Shown: positions 1-7,184 of the stretch, piece after piece
Position numbering within the stretch: position 1 is the stretch's first letter
Layout: every line of letters starts with the position of its first letter
Assembly (NCBI GenBank): GCA_017431185.1
Contig: JAFRLP010000273.1
Coordinates: 1 to 11,780 of the forward strand
DNA: 11,780 nucleotides
Direction of reading: 5' to 3'
Origin: Victivallales bacterium
GTDB lineage: Bacteria; Verrucomicrobiota; Lentisphaeria; Oligosphaerales; Oligosphaeraceae
The notes under the pieces: generated by a model
What the model saw: the letters and a program-made list of their open reading frames with translations, nothing else
Told to the model about the DNA's origin: nothing
The model's database searches: none
Translations under genes and position numbers: made by a program

Positions 1-91
1 GTATCTGCTCAGTCCCCCCATCTGTTTTGCCATGTGCAGCCTCAGGCTTGCCGCAAGATCATGACGTGCCAAGCGTGAGAGCCCAACCTGC

Positions 92-115
92 CCGCGAGGC
101 CTTCAGGCCTCGCGG
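92..115 (-). terminator. Perfect 10-bp GC hairpin, possible terminator
   Basis: CCGCGAGGCC (92-101) pairs without mismatch with GGCCTCGCGG (106-115) around a 4-base loop, which reads TGAA on the minus strand. It lies about 125 bases downstream of the stop of the last operon gene (241), so it could end that transcript. No T-run follows on either strand, so it is not a textbook intrinsic terminator. If the promoter-like sequence at 156-184 is real, the hairpin would instead sit in the leader of a gene outside the window. A dispersed chromosomal repeat is a third option. Confidence 0.35.
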
Positions 116-155
116 ATTGAAGTAGCCTGGAGTTCTGAATAGTCACCACCCATTT

Positions 156-184
156 AATTTATCCCCTTTCACAGGTTTTGTCAA
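156..184 (-). promoter_or_regulatory. Sigma-70-like promoter pointing out of the window
   Basis: On the minus strand a perfect TTGACA (-35, at 184-179) is followed by exactly 17 bases and then TAAATT (-10, at 161-156, four of six consensus matches). Transcription would start near 149 and run toward the left edge, through the hairpin at 115-92. A possible ATG lies at 33-31. The spacing and the -35 are good; the -10 is mediocre. Confidence 0.4.
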
Positions 185-240
185 TTCGCCGATTTCCACG
201 AATCTTGAATCTGCTCAGAACCCCAGGTCCCCTCGTCAGT

Positions 241-1554
241 TCACTGCTGGACAATCTGCTTCACCAGGTGTGTGTTCCAGAAGGAGTTTGGAGTGTCGGG
301 TCCGCAGGCGGTGGCCAGCAGCACGGTGATGGAGCCCGCGCCGATTTTCTTGCGCACCAGCAGGGGAGGCCCGTCCTGGCCAGCGCGAAGCAGAACCTCG
401 GCGTCCTCCAGAGGCGGCAGGTCAAGGTAGTAGTAGCAGACCCCTGGGCCGCCATCGACGGATGGCCATGTCACCCCGGTGGACGGCGTGATGGGCAGCG
501 GCTTTTCGTCGGAGCCTGCCATTGCCCACGGGTTCTCGACATTGACGGGCAGTGCCTTGCCCAGGGGCGTGTCGTGGAATTCCCCCTTGTTCAGTGTGCA
601 GAGCCCGCCCAGGAAGAACATGTTCGCGCCATCCTCCACGGCCTTCAGCATCATTTTTTGCAGGGGACCGGGGACATTGGGCGCATCGTTGAAGATGATG
701 GTCTGCGCGTGTGCAACGGTGTCAAAGCCAGGCAGATTGCGGTAGGTGCTGGTGTTGGTGTTGGTGGGGTTGTGCCCCGGGTTGTCCCAGACGTAGCGGC
801 GGAAGCCCTTGGGCAGAAGTTCCTCCAGCCTGTGGTGGCGCGAGGTCATCCCGTCAAAGCCTAGGTGGAGGGTGCGCTCGCTGGAACCGTTGTCCTGGTC
901 TGCCGTCTCCTCGGTGAGAATGAGGTTGGAGATGGTGGTGGAATAGACGGCGGGCACGTAGCCGAAGGAACCCAGCCGAAGCAGGCTCTGCTGGTAGAAG
1001 GCGTGTCCGAAGACGGAGACGTCGTAGCGGGTGGCTGCCGGGTCGTCCATGTTATCGACGTAGAATTCCACCAGGTCGAGCGCCTCGTCAAAGCGGATGC
1101 GGTAATGCAGCGTCTTGTCCTTGGGAATGGTGGCGATGCGATGATGTCCGACCGGCTCGATGAGGTAATAGGGGAGTCGGTTGGCGTTGGGTTCCGCGAA
1201 ATAGAGCCGCCAGTCCTTGCAGCCGTCATGCCAGAAGGTGGAGATGTTGTAGAGGTCCAGGGTCAGGCCGATGCCATGCCCGGTGGCGGGAACGGTCACA
1301 TCGAAGTCCAGCCGTCCCTTCTTGATGAGGGGCACGGGGATTTCAATGAAGCCGCCCTGGCGTTTGGCGTGCCGATGGGTGACGGTCAGCGTTCCATCCT
1401 GGCAGGCAAAGGTGGCGCCGACGGGATAGGTGACGGCCCGCCATGCCTTCAGGGAGTCGGGAGTGCGGAAATCCGCCTGGAATACAGTCTGTTCGCCGGC
1501 GACGAGAAGAACGCCGGCAAAGATGGCAAGCAGGGTGAGCCGGTGCGTTCTCAT
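241..1554 (-). CDS. Secreted LamG-like plus amidotransferase-like protein (copy 2)
   Basis: This is a 437-residue exported protein. Residues 1-20 form a signal peptide (basic RTHR, then a hydrophobic LTLLAIFAGVLLVAG stretch). Residues about 22-215 look like a concanavalin-A/laminin-G beta-sandwich, a fold that often binds carbohydrate. Residues about 226-437 resemble the class I glutamine-amidotransferase-like fold (GATase1_like type). The signature region is 315-337, with GG at 316-317, TL, a Gly-x-Phe and LPV at 335-337. The usual catalytic Gly-x-Cys-x-Gly elbow is not seen, so binding or structure is more likely than amidotransfer. It shares architecture and local motifs with the protein at 4064-5239. 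The start ATG overlaps the stop of the upstream hydrolase gene (ATGA) and is preceded by a strong ribosome site at 1559-1567. It is the last gene of the operon. The exact role is unknown; domain names are from pattern recognition only. Confidence 0.8.
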   Translation of the reverse strand: MRTHRLTLLAIFAGVLLVAGEQTVFQADFRTPDSLKAWRAVTYPVGATFACQDGTLTVTHRHAKRQGGFIEIPVPLIKKGRLDFDVTVPATGHGIGLTLDLYNISTFWHDGCKDWRLYFAEPNANRLPYYLIEPVGHHRIATIPKDKTLHYRIRFDEALDLVEFYVDNMDDPAATRYDVSVFGHAFYQQSLLRLGSFGYVPAVYSTTISNLILTEETADQDNGSSERTLHLGFDGMTSRHHRLEELLPKGFRRYVWDNPGHNPTNTNTSTYRNLPGFDTVAHAQTIIFNDAPNVPGPLQKMMLKAVEDGANMFFLGGLCTLNKGEFHDTPLGKALPVNVENPWAMAGSDEKPLPITPSTGVTWPSVDGGPGVCYYYLDLPPLEDAEVLLRAGQDGPPLLVRKKIGAGSITVLLATACGPDTPNSFWNTHLVKQIVQQ

Positions 1555-4067
1555 TTGACACCTCCTTGCTCTCTGACGCGGATGAGCAGCAGCGCCGTAT
1601 CGACCAGGGACGGCAGCGAAACCTTGCCGGCGGTCACAGGAAGTTTCCTGGCCTTTTCGGGTGATTGCGGGGTCATCAGCCAGACCTCCGCTGTGGCGGA
1701 CGGGACACTGAGCTCCAGATTGGAGCGCGTCGGCGGTGTGTCGTGGAACTGGCAGACGTAGGCGCTCTCCTCGGGGCAGTTCAGCAGGGGGACGACAAGT
1801 TCGCGCCCGTCCGCCGTGCGGCGTTCACGGACAAAGGGCTTGTAGAGCACCTTGTCCGAGCCGGCCAGGCTGACGGGGATGGTGGCGGGGCGGAGGTACT
1901 CCGTCCCGTAGTACCATTCGGCGAAGCGGAGGAGGAAGCGGTTGCGCTCGCCGTCGCGGTCATGGATGTGGATGTTGCCGCCGTAGCACCACCATTTCAC
2001 GCCTGCGGCTGCAGCCGTGTAGTGAGCCAGGTGGCTGGAGACGCTGGACTCCGGCAGCCCGTGCATGGCTCCCACCACTGGTGTTCCGCCCCATTCGCGC
2101 ACCTTGTCGCAGCGGATGGCCAGTTCGCTTCCCCATGACTCGAAGGTGCCGTACTGCGCTCGGGCGTAGTTGAGCATGTCCTCGAACAGCACCATGGAGC
2201 GGGTGGCGGCGAGGGCGTGCCAGCGCGGCGTGTCCTTCCAGGTGTCCAGGCTGGAGCCGTAATTCGTCCCGAAAATGAAGTCGGGGTGTCGCCTGGCGAC
2301 CGCCTCCCGCCATGCCTGAAGGCACTCCACGGCGGTCTTGTCAGGGTCAGGGTAGAGCCTGGACTGGGGGACTCCCTTCCAGTCATACCAGTCATCCGTC
2401 CGCTCGCCCATGTACATCGGGTCGTTCATCACGGAGGGGACGAATGTCCAGTCCCAGCGGCAGCCGTCCCACCCGAACATGTCCACGGAGTCGGCCATCT
2501 CCTCCCCCCACATCCGGGCGCGTTCCACGGTGAACATGTTGGGTTTCAGGACCATGCGGCGGTGGCCATTCTTCCAGACGGTGCCGTTGTAGATGTTGGG
2601 CTGCCCATTGGCGGTGTATTGCAGGAGTTCTGGGTGCTGAAGGCCGACCTTGTAGTTCCAGAGGCCAGTCACCCAGGCATAGACCCCGATTCCCTGGCTG
2701 TGGGCGTCGTCCACCAGTCGCTTCAGGAACTTTTTGGTGATGGTGCAGGTGTAGTTCGCCTCGGTGTGGGGAATCCACGACTCCTCCTTGGGGGCCAGTC
2801 CGAAGATGGTGGAAGGCGCCCAGCAGTAGTATTCGTATGCGCCGATGTATTTTTTGCGGAAACTGCGGTTCCAGGCGTGCTGGGACCCGTCCTGGTGGGC
2901 CTGCTGGACATTGATGATGCCGAAGCCCGCGTCCCTGGGTGCGAAATCGGTGACGGAGCAGAAATCCGTCATGCTGTCCAGCATGGCTCCCGCCTGGTCA
3001 CGCAGTTCACAGCGGACGGCGCAGCCGCGCTGCACGTCCGCCGGAAAATGGATGGGCAGTTCCAGGACTTTCGCGCTGTTCGGCGGGAATGTGACCGATG
3101 TGGGGGGCAGAGTGGTCACGCTGTCCAGGCTGTAGGTCAAGGTCAGGTTGATGGTCGCCTCCACCGCTTTGCCGGTGTAGTTGCGCACGTCGGCCAGCAG
3201 GGTGTTGGGCTGGCCTGGACGGGTGGTGACCTTCTGCAAATGGGCGGAGAAGAAGCGCACCCCCTGCGGTGCGCCGAGCAGTTTTTCCGCCGCCAGGCGT
3301 CCCTCGTCAGGTTTTGCGCAGGCCAGCAGGGCGCTGCGGAATTGCAGTTTTCCCGTTTTGCCCAGACGCGAGAGCGGGTTGTGGATGACCTGCAGGTTGG
3401 CGTTCTCCTGGCTCCAGCCTTCGTCCCGTCCCTGCATGGCATATTCGATTCCGGAAAGGTTGGGGTGGGGCAGGGCGACCACGCCCACAGCAACGCCCTT
3501 CCTGGCGTACCAGGCCAGTCGCCAGCCTGGCCCTGGCGCATCCTCGCCGTTGGCGTGGTACACGCCTGTCACGCGAACATTGTCAGGCAGGAAAATGCCG
3601 TCATTTCCAGTATTGGCAATGCCGACGTTCAATTGCTGCCCGTAAAGCCGCACTGTGTGGTCGATGCCCACCGTAAAGAGGACGGCTGGCGTGTCGTCGC
3701 ACTCCACCACCTCGGTGGAGCGGCCTCCTGGGAAAGTGTATGCGAATTGGAGGCTCACCTTCGTCGGTGTGCTCTCCAGTACCTTGGCGGTGACGGCGAG
3801 TTGACTGCGCGCCACCTGGGTTGTGCCTGGGTTGTAGCGTCGCTCGTAGTTGTCCAGTTCTCCGTCCAGATAGATTACTGGCGTCACCATGCCATAGGGG
3901 ATTTTGGCCTTGCCGACGGTCAGCAGCCTGCCGGCGTAGGCATTCTCCTTCGCGAATTGCAGGGTGTAATGTTGGTTTTGGACAGTGAGGGAGTCTGGCT
4001 TTTCCTCCAGGGTGACGGCCAGTGCTGCCCCTGCGACAATGGAGAGTAGCGCCAGGGTCTTTTTCAT
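1551..4067 (-). CDS. Secreted TIM-barrel glycoside hydrolase, family unassigned
   Basis: This is an 838-residue exported enzyme-like protein. Its signal peptide is residues 1-17 (MKKTLALLSI start, cleavage after ALA). Residues about 20-275 form a beta-rich N-terminal domain. Residues about 280-370 look like an Ig/CARDB-type sandwich, and about 380-725 look like a (beta/alpha)8 barrel. Barrel landmarks are GIGVYAW (459-465), FGWDGCRWDW (531-540, resembling the strand-4 nucleophile motif of GH13/GH66/GH31-like enzymes, with D534 or D539 as candidate) and VLFEDM (626-631, candidate acid E629). Residues about 730-838 form a C-terminal beta domain. The layout most resembles GH66 or other alpha-glucan-active enzymes, but the family cannot be settled by eye. 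The ATG at 4067 was chosen because it starts a clean signal peptide, overlaps the upstream stop (ATGA) and has AGGA at 4080-4077. The in-frame extension upstream to 4193 is rejected. Probable role: extracellular or periplasmic cleavage of a polysaccharide. Confidence 0.8.
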   Translation of the reverse strand: MKKTLALLSIVAGAALAVTLEEKPDSLTVQNQHYTLQFAKENAYAGRLLTVGKAKIPYGMVTPVIYLDGELDNYERRYNPGTTQVARSQLAVTAKVLESTPTKVSLQFAYTFPGGRSTEVVECDDTPAVLFTVGIDHTVRLYGQQLNVGIANTGNDGIFLPDNVRVTGVYHANGEDAPGPGWRLAWYARKGVAVGVVALPHPNLSGIEYAMQGRDEGWSQENANLQVIHNPLSRLGKTGKLQFRSALLACAKPDEGRLAAEKLLGAPQGVRFFSAHLQKVTTRPGQPNTLLADVRNYTGKAVEATINLTLTYSLDSVTTLPPTSVTFPPNSAKVLELPIHFPADVQRGCAVRCELRDQAGAMLDSMTDFCSVTDFAPRDAGFGIINVQQAHQDGSQHAWNRSFRKKYIGAYEYYCWAPSTIFGLAPKEESWIPHTEANYTCTITKKFLKRLVDDAHSQGIGVYAWVTGLWNYKVGLQHPELLQYTANGQPNIYNGTVWKNGHRRMVLKPNMFTVERARMWGEEMADSVDMFGWDGCRWDWTFVPSVMNDPMYMGERTDDWYDWKGVPQSRLYPDPDKTAVECLQAWREAVARRHPDFIFGTNYGSSLDTWKDTPRWHALAATRSMVLFEDMLNYARAQYGTFESWGSELAIRCDKVREWGGTPVVGAMHGLPESSVSSHLAHYTAAAAGVKWWCYGGNIHIHDRDGERNRFLLRFAEWYYGTEYLRPATIPVSLAGSDKVLYKPFVRERRTADGRELVVPLLNCPEESAYVCQFHDTPPTRSNLELSVPSATAEVWLMTPQSPEKARKLPVTAGKVSLPSLVDTALLLIRVREQGGVK
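1559..1567 (-). promoter_or_regulatory. Strong ribosome binding site inside upstream gene
   Basis: The minus strand reads AAGGAGGTG four bases before the ATG at 1554. It lies within the last codons of the upstream hydrolase gene, where it encodes part of the C-terminal QGGVK. Together with the ATGA overlap it fixes this start and suggests translational coupling. Confidence 0.75.
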
Positions 4068-5239
4068 CGTGCTGGTTCCTGTGTTGGGGATGGGAAGAGA
4101 AGTTGAAGAAGCGCTTGAGCGGCTTCGGGCGAGCCGCGGCGGGGCAGGGTGGCGATGACTTTCCCTTTGCCGTAGGCCTTCCAGGCCAGGCAATTGGCTG
4201 CGACGGTGGCATTTTCCCCAGGCTGGACATCCCCCCAGCAGCCGTCCCAGCGGACTGGCAAAAGCGGAGCCAGCGGGGAGTTCTCAAAGCCCCCCCTGTC
4301 CAGGGTGAAATAGCCGTTGAGGATGACCAAGGTCGCGCCGGACTCCATCGCTTGCAGCAGTTGAAGCACGGCGTAGTCCGGCAGCGCGTTGGCCGGAAAG
4401 TCCGCCAGGATGATGCACTTGGGAAGGGTGGTCGGGTTGGGCGAAGGCTGCGGACGGAGTTGGAAACTGGCGTTGCCGTTGTCCAGATGGGGCTGGTTCG
4501 CCAGTTCCAGGTGGCAGGTGACGCATGGTTCCCCGCCGGCTTGCAGAAGCCTGTCCATCGGCCAGGTGTCCGTGCCGACGCCACGATAAAGCAGGGTGCC
4601 TGCCAGGCGACGCTCCGCCAGCGTGCTTTTCGGCAGGGCGGTGATGGTGAGGTTGCGTAGGCAGTTGGTCAGGTTTCCCTTGGTCAGTCCGTAATTGGCC
4701 ACGGTGAGGCTGGGTGGCTGTGGCCTCAGGTCGGAATGCATGTCCACGAAGACGGGCAGCGCCAAATCGTCCAGGAAGTATTCGGCTGTGTTTTTTTCCG
4801 TGTCGAAGCGAATCTGGCAGGTGTGCCAGGCGGAGTTGGATAGATTGGCGAGTTTTTCCCAGGTGTTGGTTGCGGGGCGGTGGATGGCCCAGAAGGGATT
4901 GCGGAACGCCAGAAGCAGGTTGCCGAGATTCATTTTCAGCGAGAAATGGTCATAGCCGCCCACGTTGCCTGCGCCTACCATCACCTGGAAGGTGAACTGG
5001 AAACGGGCTGGCAGGAGTGGCAGGGGGGTGCTGTAGGCTGTCCCATGATAGGGGGAGTTGTGGCAGTTCATTGTCAAGATGCCGTTCTGTGCTCGGAACA
5101 CATCCTTGCCATTGTCCTCGAGCAGAGTCCAGCCATGGTCGGACAACTCCCCGTCTTGGGGAAAATTCTCCTGCCAGAACACTGGCTCTGCCCAAACCGC
5201 CGTCGCCAAAAGAATGGAAAGAAAGACGGAATGTTTCAT
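4064..5239 (-). CDS. Secreted LamG-like plus amidotransferase-like protein (copy 1)
   Basis: This is a 391-residue exported protein. Residues 1-17 are a signal peptide (MKHSVFLSILLATAVWA, cleavage before EP). Residues about 20-202 have the alternating pattern of a concanavalin-A/laminin-G sandwich (FRAQNGILTM, FQFTFQVMV, WHTCQIRFD, AEYFLDD). Residues about 205-385 resemble the GATase1-like fold. The signature is at 303-329, with NG at 308-309, TLDRGGF at 312-318 and PLAPLLPV at 322-329. No nucleophile elbow with cysteine is visible. It is a paralogue in architecture of the protein at 241-1554, and the two flank the TIM-barrel hydrolase. The ATG at 5239 is preferred over a GTG 17 codons upstream because it begins the signal peptide directly and lies 5 bases after the pseudopilin stop. 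The ribosome site is weak (GAAGG, close to the ATG), so translation may rely on coupling. Glycan binding is plausible, but the function is unproven. Confidence 0.8.
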   Translation of the reverse strand: MKHSVFLSILLATAVWAEPVFWQENFPQDGELSDHGWTLLEDNGKDVFRAQNGILTMNCHNSPYHGTAYSTPLPLLPARFQFTFQVMVGAGNVGGYDHFSLKMNLGNLLLAFRNPFWAIHRPATNTWEKLANLSNSAWHTCQIRFDTEKNTAEYFLDDLALPVFVDMHSDLRPQPPSLTVANYGLTKGNLTNCLRNLTITALPKSTLAERRLAGTLLYRGVGTDTWPMDRLLQAGGEPCVTCHLELANQPHLDNGNASFQLRPQPSPNPTTLPKCIILADFPANALPDYAVLQLLQAMESGATLVILNGYFTLDRGGFENSPLAPLLPVRWDGCWGDVQPGENATVAANCLAWKAYGKGKVIATLPRRGSPEAAQALLQLLFPSPTQEPAR

Positions 5240-5244
5240 TGCCT

Positions 5245-5979
5245 TCAATTCGGCTTGTATTTGCTGGGGGCTTTCCAGTAGTTTCCCCACCAGTAGGTGT
5301 AGTATGGCTCGGTATAGGAGATGCTCGGGTCGCCGGCATGGGGAGTGTCGCGTCTGGTGCCTGGCTCCACGTGGCCATCCACATACGCCACATTCAGGGT
5401 TGTGGAGTTGTTGTGCCGAAACGCCAAGGTGTTCTCAAAGGGATTGATGGAATAGGTTATCTTCAAGAGGGAGTCAGGCTCGTAGGTGTTGGCGACAGGG
5501 TAGTTGCACTCGCTGTACGCACTGCAGCTTCCAGGGTTCTTGACCTGGTGTATTTTCAGCCACTGATACCAGTTCGTCTTGCCCTTATTATGCTCTTTCA
5601 AAGACCCCATGATGACCGTGTTGTCCCCATAGCTGTACCAGTCTTCCTTGACGTAGGCGCGCTTCTTGTCGCTTGGGCAGTAGCAGAACAGACCTGATTT
5701 GTTCGGCTTTTTCCAGGGGTTTTGCGGCAAATAGCCCTCATGTTGCCATACGGTAGGCCAGATGGAAATATCATCGTAGTTGCTGGTGAACCAATCCTCC
5801 CAGTCGTGCGTGTACATGAAGCAACAGGTGACGATCTGCTTTAGGTTGGACGAACAGCTGATGAGACGAGCCTTCTCCCGCGCCTTGCCCAGCGCCGGCA
5901 GAAGCATCGCGGCGAGTATGGCGATTATGGCGATGACTACGAGCAGCTCTATGAGCGTGAAGGAATGGCGACTTTTCAT
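5245..5979 (-). CDS. DUF1559-type pseudopilin (prepilin-like N terminus)
   Basis: This is a 244-residue protein with a class III prepilin start: a short basic MKSRHS, then [21 protein letters not shown]11 is the conserved +5 Glu after cleavage, and the helix spans about 7-29. Cleavage by a prepilin peptidase would fall before F7, with Ser rather than the usual Gly at -1. The globular part carries the GKAREKAR and CSSNLKQI segments (31-49) and the C-terminal FRHN...AYVDGHVE (187-205), which are typical of the large DUF1559 family of Planctomycetota and Lentisphaerota. Seven cysteines (42, 52, 53, 99, 101, 152, 158) could form disulfides outside the membrane. AGGAGA at 5987-5992 fixes the ATG at 5979; an upstream extension overlapping the regulator is rejected. 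It sits 23 bases after the regulator and 5 bases before the first LamG-like gene, so it is co-transcribed. No pilus or type II secretion gene is nearby. It is probably a surface or secretion-associated component tied to this glycan locus. Confidence 0.9.
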   Translation of the reverse strand: MKSRHSFTLIELLVVIAIIAILAAMLLPALGKAREKARLISCSSNLKQIVTCCFMYTHDWEDWFTSNYDDISIWPTVWQHEGYLPQNPWKKPNKSGLFCYCPSDKKRAYVKEDWYSYGDNTVIMGSLKEHNKGKTNWYQWLKIHQVKNPGSCSAYSECNYPVANTYEPDSLLKITYSINPFENTLAFRHNNSTTLNVAYVDGHVEPGTRRDTPHAGDPSISYTEPYYTYWWGNYWKAPSKYKPN

Positions 5980-5986
5980 TACGGTG

Positions 5987-5992
5987 TCTCCT
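5987..5992 (-). promoter_or_regulatory. Ribosome binding site of pseudopilin
   Basis: AGGAGA on the minus strand, seven bases upstream of the ATG at 5979, lies in the 23-base gap after the regulator stop. It decides the start in favour of the one that begins the prepilin signal. Confidence 0.75.
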
Positions 5993-6002
5993 GGTTTGAA
6001 AA

Positions 6003-7115
6003 TTACTCTCCTGTTTGGAAAACGGGCGGGATGCATGTCACTTTGGGTGCGCTCTGAAAATCGTGAAGGAGCATGTCCAGGGCGCACTGGCACATTTGCG
6101 GGTATTGGACACGCATGGACGGAATGCCGTGCAGTCGCACCAACTCTCCCAGGATGCAGTCGTAGCCTACGACCTGAATCTGTCCGTCCAGCCCCTCCTC
6201 CTCCAAACACTTCTGGAAGGCGAGGGCGATGGTGTCATTGACTGCTGCAACGAGGTCGGGCCGCCTTCCGCTTTGCAGGTAGCGTTTGGCGGCCAGGTAA
6301 CTGCTGCGGAACTTGGCCTGGAAGTTGCCATGGCGCACGGTGTCGCACTGGATGAGGTCGCGCTCTTGGGAAAACTCCAAGCCGTACTCCGAAGCGGCCT
6401 TCTGGAATCCTTGGATGCGGATCTCGTAAGTCAGGTCACTCGGTTTGAGTGGCCATGTGGCAACCGCCACGCTGCGCACACCTCGGGCGATGTAGCGCTC
6501 CAGCAGGGCGTATGCCCCGCCTTCGTCGTCATTGACGACGGCCCGCACATTGTCAGGAGTGTGGTTCAGTTCCGCCATTTGGTTGTTCAGGAAAACGAAT
6601 CTGTGCTGCGGAAAGCGCTTCGCCAACTCCAGCATGGGCAGGAAGAGACGGTTGCCGTACACCAGCATTCCCCTGAAATCAAAGGAGGGAATGCCCGCAT
6701 AGAAGGGGATGTCCTTCGCGGGGTCGAGCATGCGCATGTAGGTCTCGGTTTCACTGTGCCTCATCTGGTAGGTGAGCCCACGCTGAATGCTCAGTCCCGT
6801 CAAGTCAATGTTGCTGTCCTCTGGGGAATACTCTTCCCACAAGCCGCAGAGAGACTTCACCTGACTGACCGAGCGCGCGCCGACGAATGTCCCGCGTTTG
6901 GGGCGACGGAAGCAGTACCCGTCCGAAACCAGTTCTTGGAGTGCGAGGTCGGCTGTGCGCAGACTGACTCCCGCCGCCTCCGCAATGCGTTGCACGCTTG
7001 GTAGAGCCGCCCCATCCGGCAAACCTGTCTGCCGGATGTAGGCCAGAATTGCCGTCTTCAGTTGCTTGCCTACCGGGATGGGCAGCCTCCTGTCTATGGA
7101 AATTGCTAAGGACAT
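6003..7115 (-). CDS. GntR-type regulator with LacI-like sugar-binding domain
   Basis: This is a 370-residue cytoplasmic transcription factor. Residues about 14-78 are a GntR winged helix-turn-helix ([13 protein letters not shown], then [29 protein letters not shown] and the wing RPKRGTFVG). Residues about 125-355 match the periplasmic-binding-protein-like effector domain of LacI/GalR proteins, including AVVNDDEGG (192-200), [21 protein letters not shown] (288-308) and IQVVGYDC (313-320). This is the AraR-like architecture, usually a repressor released by a sugar. The start ATG at 7115 leaves only the expected few residues before the GntR domain; the longer in-frame start would overlap the GH42 gene. 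The ribosome site is poor and the predicted leader is only about 16 bases. It has its own promoter and an inverted repeat (7145-7184) that suggests autoregulation. It probably controls the downstream pseudopilin and secreted-protein genes and perhaps GH42. The ligand is unknown. Confidence 0.9.
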   Translation of the reverse strand: MSLAISIDRRLPIPVGKQLKTAILAYIRQTGLPDGAALPSVQRIAEAAGVSLRTADLALQELVSDGYCFRRPKRGTFVGARSVSQVKSLCGLWEEYSPEDSNIDLTGLSIQRGLTYQMRHSETETYMRMLDPAKDIPFYAGIPSFDFRGMLVYGNRLFLPMLELAKRFPQHRFVFLNNQMAELNHTPDNVRAVVNDDEGGAYALLERYIARGVRSVAVATWPLKPSDLTYEIRIQGFQKAASEYGLEFSQERDLIQCDTVRHGNFQAKFRSSYLAAKRYLQSGRRPDLVAAVNDTIALAFQKCLEEEGLDGQIQVVGYDCILGELVRLHGIPSMRVQYPQMCQCALDMLLHDFQSAPKVTCIPPVFQTGE

Positions 7116-7137
7116 GGGTGAAGGTGTTGTTGGGTAT

Positions 7138-7165
7138 ATTATACAATTAAATTGACGATTTTCAA
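7138..7165 (-). promoter_or_regulatory. Promoter of regulator operon
   Basis: On the minus strand, TTGAAA (-35, 7165-7160) and a perfect TATAAT (-10, 7143-7138) are separated by 16 bases, in the AT-rich 64-base gap after the GH42 gene. The predicted start is near 7131, about 16 bases before the regulator ATG. Since the following genes have gaps of 23 bases or less, this is the likely promoter for the whole 7115-241 unit. Confidence 0.65.
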
Positions 7166-7184
7166 ATTCTTTGTCAATTTTATT
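7145..7184. promoter_or_regulatory. Inverted repeat, candidate operator
   Basis: AATTAAATTGAC (7145-7156) and GTCAATTTTATT (7173-7184) are inverted copies matching at 11 of 12 positions, including a perfect 8-bp core (AAATTGAC/GTCAATTT), with a 16-base spacer. The repeat encloses the -35 box and abuts the -10 box of the regulator promoter, which suits repression by the regulator. The outer arm overlaps the last codons of GH42 (stop at 7180-7182). AT-richness raises the chance of coincidence, but the GC-containing core counts against it. Confidence 0.5.

Larger units (their letters stand above)
1..240. other. Left-edge non-coding stretch
   Basis: No convincing complete gene is seen here on either strand. 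It contains a perfect hairpin (92-115) and a minus-strand promoter-like sequence (156-184), both listed separately. On the minus strand an ATG at 33-31 opens a frame reading MAKQMGGLSRY to the window edge, with GAGG about 7 bases upstream. It is far too short to identify, so it is mentioned only as a possible gene start. The plus-strand open frame that crosses 178-864 is the antisense shadow of the gene ending at 241. Confidence 0.5.

Noticed and set aside
3..218. Direct repeat ATCTGCTCAG at 3-12 and 209-218
   Set aside because: Only 10 bases, with diverging flanks and no target-site or mobile-element context; chance is sufficient.
865..1761. A 298-codon plus-strand open frame, and the related one at 178-864
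   Set aside because: Both are antisense to the secreted protein at 241-1554 and its neighbour, with valine/glycine-rich composition and no domain.
2217..4049. A 610-codon open frame on the plus strand
   Set aside because: It is antisense to the TIM-barrel hydrolase, shows no recognisable domain and reflects the high-GC codon pattern of the real gene; the minus frame has signal peptide, domains and coupled starts.
4068..4193. N-terminal extension of the hydrolase by 42 codons
   Set aside because: It overlaps the end of the upstream gene, is Arg/Ser/Pro-rich, and would bury a clean signal peptide that starts at 4067 with a ribosome site and ATGA overlap.
5980..6210. N-terminal extension of the pseudopilin by 77 codons
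   Set aside because: It overlaps the regulator gene and would place the prepilin signal internally; AGGAGA supports the ATG at 5979.
7172..7177. Perfect TTGACA as an alternative -35 for the regulator
   Set aside because: At 17-base spacing it meets CAATTT rather than a -10 box, and the TATAAT at 7138-7143 is 28 bases away; TTGAAA at 7160-7165 fits better.
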